From an uncultured Bacteroidota bacterium (GTDB taxonomy: Bacteria > Bacteroidota > Rhodothermia > Rhodothermales > UBA10348), in the NCBI GenBank assembly GCA_937893205.1, contig CALBJU010000264.1, positions 1-11,224 of the forward strand: a stretch of 11,224 bases of DNA. The letters run 5' to 3'. The notes beneath the pieces are model-generated. The model saw nothing but the letters and a program-made list of their open reading frames with translations. It had not been told where the DNA came from and ran no database searches. Position 1 is the stretch's first letter, and every line of letters starts with the position of its first letter. This document shows positions 1 through 7,222 of the stretch, in pieces. The translations under genes and the position numbers were made by a program.

Positions 1-2007
1 TCTATCAGCCTTCAGTTTCTCACGCAGGATTGGACTGTTTTCATCCGAGTCCCCAACGCTGTAGATCGTCGCCAGGGCCGAAATGATCACCTCGCGCGCC
101 ACAAAGGCCGATACGATCCCCGCACTGATCTTCCAGTCGAATCCAAGGGGCCGCATTACGGGCTCAAGGCCATGACCCAGCATGCCAATGAAGCTCCTTT
201 CAATGCGGTATCCCGCCGCGTCGATATCGAGTTGTTGAATTGAGGCCTCGAGGATCAGCGCCGCCGCCTCGCCGTTGCCACCTGCGGCCACCGATGCTTC
301 ATAGGTCTCTTGAACCGAACTCCTTCTGGCTTCGAAAGAGGGATCCAGCTCCACGCTCGGATATCTGGCCATGAACCAGAGCAGGATGCTCATCCAAAAA
401 ATGATTTTTCCTGCGCGGACAACGAAAGCCTTGGCGCGATCGATCATGCGCCAGAATATCTGGCGGAGCCTCGGACGCCGGTAGGGAGGCAATTCCATGG
501 CGAAGAAGGATGAATCGCCTTTGAATACAAATCGAGACAGCACCCACGCGGCAAAAAAGGATAGGACCGTTCCGAGGAGATACATGGAGAACATGGCCAC
601 TCCCTGATAGGAAAAGAGACCAAGCACGGTTCCAGTCGGAAGAAACGCTGCGATAAACAGCGTATAGACAGGCAGCCGCGCCGAACAACTCATCAATGGG
701 GCCACCATTATCGTGATTAACCGATCCCGTGGATTGGCCAGCGTCCTCGCCGCCATGATCCCTGGAATGGCGCATGCGAACGAACTCAAGAGAGGAACGA
801 CGGAGCCTCCACTCAGGCCTACTCTATTCATCAACCGATCCATGATGAACGCTGATCTTGCCATGTATCCCGTGTCCTCCATCAGACCGAGAAAGAAAAA
901 CAGGAGCAGAATCTGTGGAAGGAAAATGGTCACGTTTCCGACCCCCGCGATCACGCCATCTACCAGAAGGTCGCTGAGCCAGGGAGAAGCCACGTTGGAC
1001 CGAACAACGATTCCAAGCGCGACAACTCCGTTCTCGATGGCATCCATGGCGGGTGTCGCCCAGGAAAAAACCGCTTGGAAGATTACCAGGAGCAAGAGGC
1101 CGAAGAGAAGCGGTCCGGCAATCCGGTGCGTAACGATGGCATCAATGCGATCAGACAGTGAGCGCTCTGAAGGGTCCTTGTGTCTTTTTGCTACTTCTGC
1201 GGTGATGGGACCCAGCCAGGCGTATCGCCCTATTATCTCTGCCTGCAAGTACGGAGCCTTGACCTGTTCCAACTGCTCGCGGGCCTCGAGGATGGCAGCA
1301 TAAAATTCAGGTGATCGATCTTTCCAGACGTTCAGCATCAGATCGCTGGTGAGACACTGCAGGGTCTCGATGAATCGTCCCTTTTCCTGAACCTCTTCCG
1401 AAAGTAGAGCCATCAGAGCGGGGAGCTTCTCGTCAACGACGGGCATGATGGACCAGTGACGCTCCGCCCTCGCGGGTAACTTCGCCTGACGCATCAAATA
1501 TTTCAATTTCCCGAGGCCCTCGTTTTTAGAGGCGACCATCGATACGATGGGCACTCCGAGGCGCTCCTTAAGAAGGGCTACGTCAATCTGTACGCCGGCA
1601 CTTTCAGCCGCGTCGGTCATATTGAGGGCCAGGATCACGGGAAGCCCGAGATCAATCACCTGCGTAACCAGATATAGATTTCGCTCCAGATTACTCGCAT
1701 CCACAACGCAGACAACGAGATCTGGTGCTTCCTCTCCCGGCAGACGACCCATTAAAACGTCGTAGGCAATTCGCTCGTCGAGGGATTTGGGACTCAGGCT
1801 GTACGATCCAGGAAGGTCGATGATGTCGATCTGGTCTTCACCCGAAAGACGGCCGACTTTCCGCTCAACGGTCACACCGGGATAGTTTCCTACCTTCTGG
1901 CGCATCCCCGTCAGGAGATTGAAAACCGTCGTTTTTCCAACATTTGGATTGCCAATCAGAGCAATCCTTCTTCCGCTAACTCCTTGTCGCTCCGTTTCTA
2001 GTTGCAT
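1..2007 (-). CDS. feoB: Ferrous iron transport protein B (FeoB), C-terminus beyond window
   Basis: FeoB is the inner-membrane Fe(II) uptake protein with a cytosolic GTPase domain fused to a membrane domain. The frame is open without a stop for 669 codons and runs off the left edge, so the C-terminus is missing. The G1 motif GNPNVGKTT lies at residues 19-27, G3 (DLPGSYSL) at about 64-71, G4 (NMTD) at 129-132, and a G5-like VAS follows. The membrane domain begins near residue 298. It carries the two Gate-type signatures: FACAIPGIMAARTL from about 410, with the conserved transport Cys at 412, and MSCSARLPVY from about 439. A late AREVIIS segment lies near 637. The ATG at 2007 sits 11 nt after the feoA stop, so feoA and feoB are probably cotranscribed. 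No clear Shine-Dalgarno is visible. The start is supported by the G1 motif position, which is close to the N-terminus as in other FeoB proteins. Confidence 0.97.
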   Translation of the reverse strand, partial: MQLETERQGVSGRRIALIGNPNVGKTTVFNLLTGMRQKVGNYPGVTVERKVGRLSGEDQIDIIDLPGSYSLSPKSLDERIAYDVLMGRLPGEEAPDLVVCVVDASNLERNLYLVTQVIDLGLPVILALNMTDAAESAGVQIDVALLKERLGVPIVSMVASKNEGLGKLKYLMRQAKLPARAERHWSIMPVVDEKLPALMALLSEEVQEKGRFIETLQCLTSDLMLNVWKDRSPEFYAAILEAREQLEQVKAPYLQAEIIGRYAWLGPITAEVAKRHKDPSERSLSDRIDAIVTHRIAGPLLFGLLLLVIFQAVFSWATPAMDAIENGVVALGIVVRSNVASPWLSDLLVDGVIAGVGNVTIFLPQILLLFFFLGLMEDTGYMARSAFIMDRLMNRVGLSGGSVVPLLSSFACAIPGIMAARTLANPRDRLITIMVAPLMSCSARLPVYTLFIAAFLPTGTVLGLFSYQGVAMFSMYLLGTVLSFFAAWVLSRFVFKGDSSFFAMELPPYRRPRLRQIFWRMIDRAKAFVVRAGKIIFWMSILLWFMARYPSVELDPSFEARRSSVQETYEASVAAGGNGEAAALILEASIQQLDIDAAGYRIERSFIGMLGHGLEPVMRPLGFDWKISAGIVSAFVAREVIISALATIYSVGDSDENSPILREKLKADR

Positions 2008-2018
2008 CGGGTTGGGCT

Positions 2019-2246
2019 CTAGGAGTTGATATCCTCAATGGTCACGAGAGCTGCTTCGGACTTGCGAATCGAAAGATGATATCCCCGCACTTTCAGATCG
2101 ATGGGATCACCTAGTGGTGCGTAGCGGACGAGCTCGATTTCTGTACCGGGCAGAATTCCCAGCTCAAGAAGGCGGGCGGGAGGATTCTGGGTGGACCAGT
2201 TCACTACACGTGAGACCTGCCCTGGCTTGAGATCGAGTATCGTCAT
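2019..2246 (-). CDS. feoA: FeoA-domain protein, second copy (adjacent to feoB)
   Basis: This is a 75-residue SH3-like FeoA protein, the small cytosolic partner of FeoB in Fe(II) uptake. The protein starts MTILDLKPGQ and contains the FeoA core RLLELGILPGTEIELVRYAPLGDPIDLKVRGYHLSIRK at residues about 25-62, with the typical PLGDP turn and the RGYHLSIR strand. The ATG at 2246 overlaps the TGA of the preceding FeoA-domain gene in an ATGA arrangement, pointing to translational coupling, and feoB follows after 11 nt. The same frame stays open upstream for another 91 codons, but that extension is the out-of-frame shadow of the preceding gene and has no FeoA character, so the internal ATG is chosen. 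Length is normal for FeoA (about 75-85 residues). Confidence 0.93.
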   Translation of the reverse strand: MTILDLKPGQVSRVVNWSTQNPPARLLELGILPGTEIELVRYAPLGDPIDLKVRGYHLSIRKSEAALVTIEDINS

Positions 2247-2485
2247 ATCTCCTGGATCGTACCGAATATGTTCATCGCGACTTCTCGCCGAAGCACTACA
2301 CGACTGGCTTCGATCTTGCAGATGAATGACTCTTCGTTGCGAATGACATGAATCGCGTTGCCCTCGCGCAGCCCCAGTTCTCTCAGACGCTCTGCCTCCA
2401 TCGGGCTCAGGGAAAAAAATGCGAGCTGAACCATAACACCACACGCGAACGTGGTCAGGGGTCGTGGCAAAGAAACTGGACTCAT
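2243..2485 (-). CDS. feoA: FeoA-domain protein, first copy (operon-leading)
   Basis: This is an 80-residue protein of the FeoA family but clearly different from its neighbour. The recognisable core is ERLRELGLREGNAIHVIRN at residues 32-50 followed by SRVVLRREVA at 61-70. It lacks the PLGDP turn of the second copy. Residues 12-18 (TFACGVM) look like the start of the domain and precede Met18, which favours the upstream ATG at 2485 over an internal start. No good Shine-Dalgarno is visible. It is the first gene of the feo operon: a palindromic operator candidate lies about 58 bp upstream, and its stop overlaps the next feoA start by 4 bp. Two consecutive FeoA-domain genes before feoB are known in several lineages. 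Which copy contacts FeoB cannot be told from sequence. Confidence 0.9.
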   Translation of the reverse strand: MSPVSLPRPLTTFACGVMVQLAFFSLSPMEAERLRELGLREGNAIHVIRNEESFICKIEASRVVLRREVAMNIFGTIQEI

Positions 2486-2542
2486 GTTGAACGAATGTAG
2501 GTAACGAAGGCGAATTCAAAGCCAGAAGGTGGGATCTGGTTC

Positions 2543-2567
2543 CTTATTTAGAATGAATCTAAATAAG
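2543..2567. promoter_or_regulatory. Candidate iron-regulator (Fur-type) operator of the feo operon
   Basis: CTTATTTAGA is followed by a 5-nt spacer and then TCTAAATAAG, an exact reverse complement. The dyad is centred at 2555 and only one spacer base pair breaks it. The TTTAGA...TCTAAA core and AT-rich arms resemble Fur boxes of various bacteria, though DtxR-family sites can look similar. It lies 58 bp upstream of the first feoA start, where a repressor would cover the promoter. Assignment to Fur is inferred from the shape of the site and the feo genes it precedes. No convincing -35/-10 pair could be fixed. Confidence 0.72.
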
Positions 2568-2636
2568 AGTCTGTGAAGAGGCCCGCAACGAACGGTTAAG
2601 TTTTGGACAAATAACTTTTCAGCCGCCTCGTGGGCC

Positions 2637-3392
2637 CTACCCGTCTCTCGCGCACCGAACACCGATCGTTGGCGTCCGCACGGTCCGGAGCGTTCCTGCG
2701 CGCCAGTACGTTCGCGTCACCATGAATTCAGCCGAGAATCCACCTCCCCGAGCCAATCGCATATTTCGATTGGCAAGATCCATCCAGACCACGGGCTCTC
2801 CCGGTTCGGGGTATTTTTCGTAGTAATCGCCGATCCACTCGGCGACATTACCGCCCATGTCGTAAAGGCCGAAGAAATTCGGCTTCTTTCGGCCAACGGG
2901 AAATGACTCGGCGAGACTGTTTTCGAAATGTCGGATGAAATCATCCATCTCATCCTCATTGTCCGTCCCTGGATAGAGCTGTTTTGCTGCTCCACCACTG
3001 GCTGCGAATTCCCATTCCTGTTCTGAAGGTAATCGGCCTCCGACAAATTCACAGAATGCCACCGCGTCATCCCATGCCATGTTTCCAGCGGCTCGCGTGC
3101 CTCGACTCACCTCAGATGGGAGAACCGTTTCCCGGCCGGTCTGCGAGGCGAACCAGTCGTACTGATCGAGCGTCGTTTCGTAGCGTGAGATATAGAATCT
3201 GTCAACGTGCACCGGGTGGACGGGAGTCGCGTCTTCGTTCAACCCTTCAAGGGTGTCTCCCATTTCGAAGAGACCACCGTCGATCCTGACCCACTCAAAA
3301 CCGATTTCCTGGAGTTCCGAGGATAGGCGAGTGCTCGAACACCCTGAGAATGCAAGAATAATCGCGAGAAGGCCGAGGAAAAGGCGGTGCAT
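2637..3392 (-). CDS. FGE-sulfatase-fold (formylglycine-generating-enzyme-like) lipoprotein
   Basis: The chosen ATG at 3392 gives 251 residues that begin with a lipoprotein signal peptide: MHRLF, a hydrophobic stretch, then a lipobox FSGC with the lipidated Cys at 18. A GTG 57 nt further upstream would extend the frame but would bury this signal, so it was not used. After the signal comes a complete FGE-sulfatase (SUMF1/EgtB/PvdO) fold. It starts with WVRIDGGLFEMGDT near residues 34-47, then GGRLPSEQEWEFAA at about 118-131, YDMGGNVAEWIGDYY at about 177-191, RGGGFSAEF at about 215-223 and GVRCARD near the end. The active-site Cys pair of true formylglycine-generating enzymes (GGSWxC...C) is absent, since the corresponding strand has no cysteine. 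It is therefore probably not a sulfatase activator. A structural or binding role like GldK/GldJ-type or other periplasmic FGE-fold lipoproteins is more likely. The gene stands alone between the terminator at 3466-3505 and the feo operon. Confidence 0.85.
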   Translation of the reverse strand: MHRLFLGLLAIILAFSGCSSTRLSSELQEIGFEWVRIDGGLFEMGDTLEGLNEDATPVHPVHVDRFYISRYETTLDQYDWFASQTGRETVLPSEVSRGTRAAGNMAWDDAVAFCEFVGGRLPSEQEWEFAASGGAAKQLYPGTDNEDEMDDFIRHFENSLAESFPVGRKKPNFFGLYDMGGNVAEWIGDYYEKYPEPGEPVVWMDLANRNMRLARGGGFSAEFMVTRTYWRAGTLRTVRTPTIGVRCARDG

Positions 3393-3465
3393 GTGACCTG
3401 TGAGACGGTGCGAGAGGTGGTAGACAGTCCGGATAAGACCCCTTCTCACGAAAACAGTTGCCTAC

Positions 3466-3505
3466 CAAAAAGAAATGAGGGGCGGGCCGTATGGCCCGCC
3501 CCTCA
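3466..3505 (-). terminator. Strong intrinsic terminator (minus-strand direction)
   Basis: A perfect 13-bp GC-rich stem (3476-3488 with 3493-3505, arm GAGGGGCGGGCC plus one A-T pair) closes a 4-nt loop GTAT. On the minus strand the stem is followed by ATTTCTTTTTGG, a U-rich tail in RNA. On the plus strand no T-run follows, so it works in the minus direction. It begins 40 nt after the stop of the permease remnant. No terminator is visible between that remnant and the catabolic operon, so it may end both. Confidence 0.9.
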
Positions 3506-3545
3506 AAAACGTCACTTTTCGCTGTGGAATCTTACTCGCGGAGTT

Positions 3546-4073
3546 CTACTCGTAATGCAGCGCTTCAACAGGATTAGAAGTTGCCGCTCGAATGGCCTGA
3601 TAACTCACTGTAAGCCATGCGATGGAAAGCGCTGCGAGGCCGGAAGCCACGAAGATTCCCCATCCCATTGTCGTAGCGTAGGCAAAGTCCTGCAGCCACT
3701 TGTCCATGGCGTACCACGCTATCGGAAATCCTACAGCACACGCAATCAATACGAGATACGTGAACTCTCTGGACAGGAGTATCACGATTTGGGGCACCGT
3801 CGCTCCCATGACCTTCCTCACTCCTATTTCCTTTGTTCGCTGGGTCGTGATGAACGAAGCCAGACCAAACAGGCCAAGACAGGCGATCATGATCGCCAGA
3901 ATAGTGAAGTAGCTGTAAAGACTCCCGAGTCTCTGTTCCTGCTCGTAGAACTGCTGGTAATCTGAATCGAGAAAGAAGTATCTGAATGGGTAGCCCGGTT
4001 CCCAGGACGTCCAGTTCTCTTCTATGAAGGCTAGCGTCGCCTCGGTATTTTCAGGCCGGATCCGAATGGGCAC
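3546..4073 (-). pseudogene. C-terminal remnant of a MacB/FtsX-family ABC permease
   Basis: About 175 codons match only the last part of the large (about 800-residue) MacB/FtsX-type permeases common in Bacteroidota-like genomes. The remnant holds the end of the periplasmic domain (RIRPENTEATLAFIEENW, residues about 4-21; YFFLD near 32-36), a helix at about 54-76, the cytosolic motif QRTKEIGVRKVMGA at 78-91, helices at about 103-121 and 136-158, and the family end NPVEALHYE. The frame opens with a GTG at 4073. Upstream it continues only about 12 codons (the first few, LETEQRYV, still look family-like) before an in-frame TGA at 4110-4112. The N-terminal transmembrane segment, most of the periplasmic domain and the second FtsX unit are missing. 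It is read here as a 5'-truncated, non-functional piece, although a short protein could still be made. It lies 74 bp downstream of the catabolic operon. Confidence 0.82.
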
Positions 4074-4092
4074 ATATCTTTGTTCGGTTTCC

Positions 4093-4110
4093 AGGCTGCG
4101 AAGGCAGCCT
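4093..4110. repeat. Small inverted repeat between the catabolic operon and the permease remnant
   Basis: AGGCTGC and its reverse complement GCAGCCT flank a 4-nt loop. The arms are exact. No T-run follows on either strand, so this is not a standard intrinsic terminator. It sits right where the permease remnant loses its reading frame and could mark a rearrangement scar, or mean nothing. Confidence 0.4.
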
Positions 4111-4147
4111 CAGCGGATCCAGTGAGATCGCTCCGGTACGAATAGCA

Positions 4148-7100
4148 TTAGCTTTTGACTCGAGTAGTTACAGCGTCCTCGGCCAGGATCAGATCCAACG
4201 ACTGGGCGAGGTGGTCTGCGTTGTCTTCCGTGAAAACCAGTGGTGGCTTGATCTTCAACACGTTGTGCAAGGGACCGTCGGTAGAAATCAGTATACCGTT
4301 GTCACGCATTCGGTCGGTGACATAGGTCGCTTCTGTATCTGCCGGCTCAAGCGTGTCCTGATCCCGAACGAGCTCGATCCCGATGAAGAGTCCTGCGCCA
4401 CGGACGTCACCGACAATTGGATGCCGCGCCTTCAGTTGTTCGAGCCCTTCGAGAAGATGGTTTCCGACCACTCTTGCGTTTTCCTGAAGGCCGCAATCTT
4501 CGATCTCGTCGAGGACCGCCAACCCAACGGCGCAGGACGCGGGATTGCCTCCGAACGTGTTGAAATACTCCATTCCGTTGTCGAAGGCGTCGGCAATGGC
4601 ACGGGTGGTAACCACGGCGGCCAGCGGGTGACCGTTTCCAAGGGGCTTGCCCAGGACAACTATGTCCGGAACGATGTCGGATTCGATGCTGCCGGACGCG
4701 TCATCATCGAGTTGGAATCCCCAGAAGTGAGTACCCACCCGACCCAATCCCACCTGAACCTCATCTGCGATGAACACGCCTCCGGCTTCTCGAATGTGTG
4801 CGGCGGCAGCGCGCAGATACCCGGGAGGAGGCACGATTTGTCCGCCACAGCCCGGCACGGACTCCGCGATGAACGCAGCTACATTTCCGCCTTCGGCGGC
4901 TTTCGAAACTGATTTTGCATAGGAAAGACCAGACCGGGCGGTCATGCCCTTGTACGGGCCACGATACGTATCGGGCATCAGCGAGATGTGGGTTTGGGAT
5001 GGCTTTCCGCCGCCCCCTGCACCATCAAATTTGTAAGGGCTGATGTCGATCAGAGTGGTCAGATTTCCGTGGTATGCGCCGTCGAGAACGACGGTGTCCG
5101 AGTTTCCGGTGTACGTACGGGCGAGCCGCAAGGCAAGATCAGTGGCTTCAGAACCAGAGTTGAGGAAAAAGCACACTTCCAGCGGTGCAGGCATGGTGGC
5201 GGTGAGTCGTTCCGCGTATTCGAGCCTAAGCGAATGCAGGTACCGCGTATTGGTTGTGAGTGTCCGCATTTGTCGGTGAAGCGCATCCACTACCCGGGGA
5301 TTGGAATGTCCGACATGGGGCACGTTGTTCACTGCGTCCAGAAAAGCACGTCCTTCGGTATCGTAGAGGGTCTGCATGTATCCTCGCACGATGTGAAGCT
5401 TGTCCTTGTAAGCAATGCTCAGGGCCGAGCCCATGTGATTCGATCGCTTGTCAAGCAGCTCACCGGTGGACGAGTCTTGCGGCGCGTTAACCTCGTCCGA
5501 CAATCCGAGCAGGTGCATCGGGCTCGGCGAAAGGCTCCTCCACGTTTCGCGCTGGCCGGGGGCAGCGACACCGGGAAACGTGCCTTCCATATCCAGCATG
5601 TCTGTGATGATCTGGAAATGAAGGTGTGCTACCCAGCCGCCATTTTCCTCGAACCGTCCAAGATGAGCGAACACCTCGCCCTGTTCAACCAATCGTCCTT
5701 CAACCATTTCGGAAATCGAAGCATGGCTCAGGTGGCCATACAGCGTCCAGAACACCGGGCTGTCCTCGGGCCTGTGTTCCAACACAATGCAGCCGCCATA
5801 ATCGAAGCGTTCGTGGTGAGCGCAGAACGAATGCACAATTCCGTCAAGAGGGGCGTGAACAGGCGTGCCATCGGGGCGGAATAGATCGACACCCATGTGG
5901 ACCGTTCTGCGCTCACCAGACATCGAGAGGTATTGATCTCCCGTGTAGGCCAGTCGCACTTCATCCCATCGACCTACGCCTACTCCGCTTCCCGTGCGGC
6001 TCCAGATCTCCGCTTCTACGACTCCGGGGACAGTCAGGGCACTTGGTCCGAATTCGAGACTACCGACCGAAAAATCGAAAATCACGGGCGTCGCGGTCGG
6101 GTCTTCGCCCCGGACCACCGGCGCGAATTGCTCTTCTCGGTTGGCAATCCACCGTTTCACGTCTTCGGAGCCTGGAACGGGCTCCCAGCCCAAAGCAGCC
6201 CGAAGCCGATACGTCGCCTGGCGTGGGTGGATGGTAACCAGTTTGCGAAGACAGTTCAGCGCGCCCTCTTTGGACACGCTCAAATATTCATTGTCGGGCT
6301 CCTGAGAACGCTGCTTGGCCGACACAGAGAGAGTCGTCGCAAGGCGAACGCCAGCCAGCGCAAAGAATACATCCACCTCTTCATCGCTCACCTCATTCAC
6401 AGAGTGATAACCGGCAAGGACCGCACACATCGTGTCAATCGGGTCTTCGCGGTGCATAGAGAGATAGGCGGCGGCGATTGCTGCGTTCCCGATTCGAGCG
6501 GAGTGCACCATATCGCCGAAATCCAGAATGCCCTTCAGCTGACGGGGAGATTCGGTGGCTGAGCCGACGAGAAGATTGTAGTCGTTTCCGTCGTTATGAA
6601 TCGTTTGTTTTGGCAGAGATGCCCATCGCGGCTTGACTCCCAAATCAAACAGATCCAAGAAATGCTGCACCAGGTGAGTATCAACTGGCGAAACATACTG
6701 GATGTGTTCACGAAGCGTTTTGGATGCGTTGGCAAGATCCCAGGCGAACGTCGACGAGTCACGTTGTTGGTCGATGCCTTTCAGTACCGCATCCATCTTT
6801 CCCAGGACGCTCCCAACCTGATGCTCCAGGTCTGATGTGATCGGCCTAGCCAACGCAAGGGGCGTTCCATCGAGCCAGGAAACCAGCCACACGTGGTGCG
6901 ACTCTCCGGCATGTTCAACCGTCGATTGATTCAGAATTCGCGGGACTGGAAGCTCGGATTGAGCGAGCATGGCGAGAGCCTGCACCCGATCGGCGATGAG
7001 ACTCACTGGTTCCAAGCTATTGAAGATCTTCAGAACGGCCTTCTCGCCGGACTCCTTCCGGAGCTTGAAATTCTGATCCCGCTCGCTAACGAGAGGGGAG

Positions 7101-7222
7101 GCCGCAGCGTCGAACCCAAATAAGTCCCCGGCCAGCTCTTCAGCTTCGGCCTGGCTGAGAACGGGCCTTCCACGCATGACCTGGGTGGGACTACGGGTGG
7201 GAGTATGGGTAGGTGCGCTCAT
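4148..7222 (-). CDS. Three-domain fusion: APH-fold kinase, M23 metallopeptidase, class III PLP phospho-lyase-like enzyme
   Basis: This 1024-residue protein has no signal peptide, so it is likely cytosolic. Domain 1 (about 20-340) is an APH-fold kinase of the hydroxylysine kinase/homoserine kinase II type: the ATP-site Lys65 lies in VLKIF, the catalytic loop is HNDGNDYN (209-216, Asp211, Asn216) and the metal loop is ILDFGD (232-237). Domain 2 (about 435-540) is a complete M23/LytM peptidase: HMGVD (His442, Asp446), His497 in LYGHLS and HLH (533-535) supply all zinc and catalytic residues. Domain 3 (about 600-1015) is a class III aminotransferase fold with PLP-lysine Lys859 in LGKPLGNGHP and Asp820 in ADEVQVGLGRVG. 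Stretches such as NNVPHVGHSNP, ISPYKF, DTYRGPYKG, CGGQIVPPPGYL, FNTFGGNPASCAVGLAVL and STDGPLHNVLKIKPP match the animal phospho-lyases ETNPPL and PHYKPL rather than ordinary transaminases. Kinase plus phospho-lyase suggests 5-hydroxylysine is phosphorylated and then cleaved to 2-aminoadipate semialdehyde. The ATG overlaps the upstream TGA (ATGA), so it is coupled to the dehydrogenase gene. The substrate is inferred. Confidence 0.93.
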   Translation of the reverse strand: MSAPTHTPTRSPTQVMRGRPVLSQAEAEELAGDLFGFDAAASPLVSERDQNFKLRKESGEKAVLKIFNSLEPVSLIADRVQALAMLAQSELPVPRILNQSTVEHAGESHHVWLVSWLDGTPLALARPITSDLEHQVGSVLGKMDAVLKGIDQQRDSSTFAWDLANASKTLREHIQYVSPVDTHLVQHFLDLFDLGVKPRWASLPKQTIHNDGNDYNLLVGSATESPRQLKGILDFGDMVHSARIGNAAIAAAYLSMHREDPIDTMCAVLAGYHSVNEVSDEEVDVFFALAGVRLATTLSVSAKQRSQEPDNEYLSVSKEGALNCLRKLVTIHPRQATYRLRAALGWEPVPGSEDVKRWIANREEQFAPVVRGEDPTATPVIFDFSVGSLEFGPSALTVPGVVEAEIWSRTGSGVGVGRWDEVRLAYTGDQYLSMSGERRTVHMGVDLFRPDGTPVHAPLDGIVHSFCAHHERFDYGGCIVLEHRPEDSPVFWTLYGHLSHASISEMVEGRLVEQGEVFAHLGRFEENGGWVAHLHFQIITDMLDMEGTFPGVAAPGQRETWRSLSPSPMHLLGLSDEVNAPQDSSTGELLDKRSNHMGSALSIAYKDKLHIVRGYMQTLYDTEGRAFLDAVNNVPHVGHSNPRVVDALHRQMRTLTTNTRYLHSLRLEYAERLTATMPAPLEVCFFLNSGSEATDLALRLARTYTGNSDTVVLDGAYHGNLTTLIDISPYKFDGAGGGGKPSQTHISLMPDTYRGPYKGMTARSGLSYAKSVSKAAEGGNVAAFIAESVPGCGGQIVPPPGYLRAAAAHIREAGGVFIADEVQVGLGRVGTHFWGFQLDDDASGSIESDIVPDIVVLGKPLGNGHPLAAVVTTRAIADAFDNGMEYFNTFGGNPASCAVGLAVLDEIEDCGLQENARVVGNHLLEGLEQLKARHPIVGDVRGAGLFIGIELVRDQDTLEPADTEATYVTDRMRDNGILISTDGPLHNVLKIKPPLVFTEDNADHLAQSLDLILAEDAVTTRVKS

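Noticed and set aside
299..775. Open frame of 158 codons on the minus strand
   Set aside because: It overlaps feoB in another frame. The feoB frame shows continuous family motifs through this stretch and this one shows none.
713..1303. Open frame of 196 codons on the plus strand
   Set aside because: It is antisense to feoB, with low-complexity Arg/Ser-rich translation and no recognisable domain.
2247..2519. N-terminal extension of the second FeoA to 166 residues
   Set aside because: The extension is the out-of-frame reading of the first FeoA gene. Family length and the ATGA overlap support the internal start at 2246.
2637..3392. Sulfatase-activating formylglycine-generating enzyme
   Set aside because: The required active-site Cys pair is missing and no sulfatase gene is nearby.
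3393..3449. GTG start adding 19 residues to the FGE-fold lipoprotein
   Set aside because: It would place charged residues ahead of an otherwise normal lipoprotein signal. The ATG at 3392 gives a standard signal peptide and lipobox.
4093..4110. Intrinsic terminator for the catabolic operon
   Set aside because: The stem is only 7 bp and no T-rich tail follows on either strand.
4988..5884. Open frame of 298 codons on the plus strand
   Set aside because: It is antisense to the M23 and phospho-lyase domains of the fusion gene, which have clear catalytic motifs. The translation has no recognisable domain.
5626..6562. Two overlapping plus-strand open frames (203 and 221 codons)
   Set aside because: Both are antisense to the kinase and linker part of the fusion gene and show Arg/Pro-rich shadow translation.
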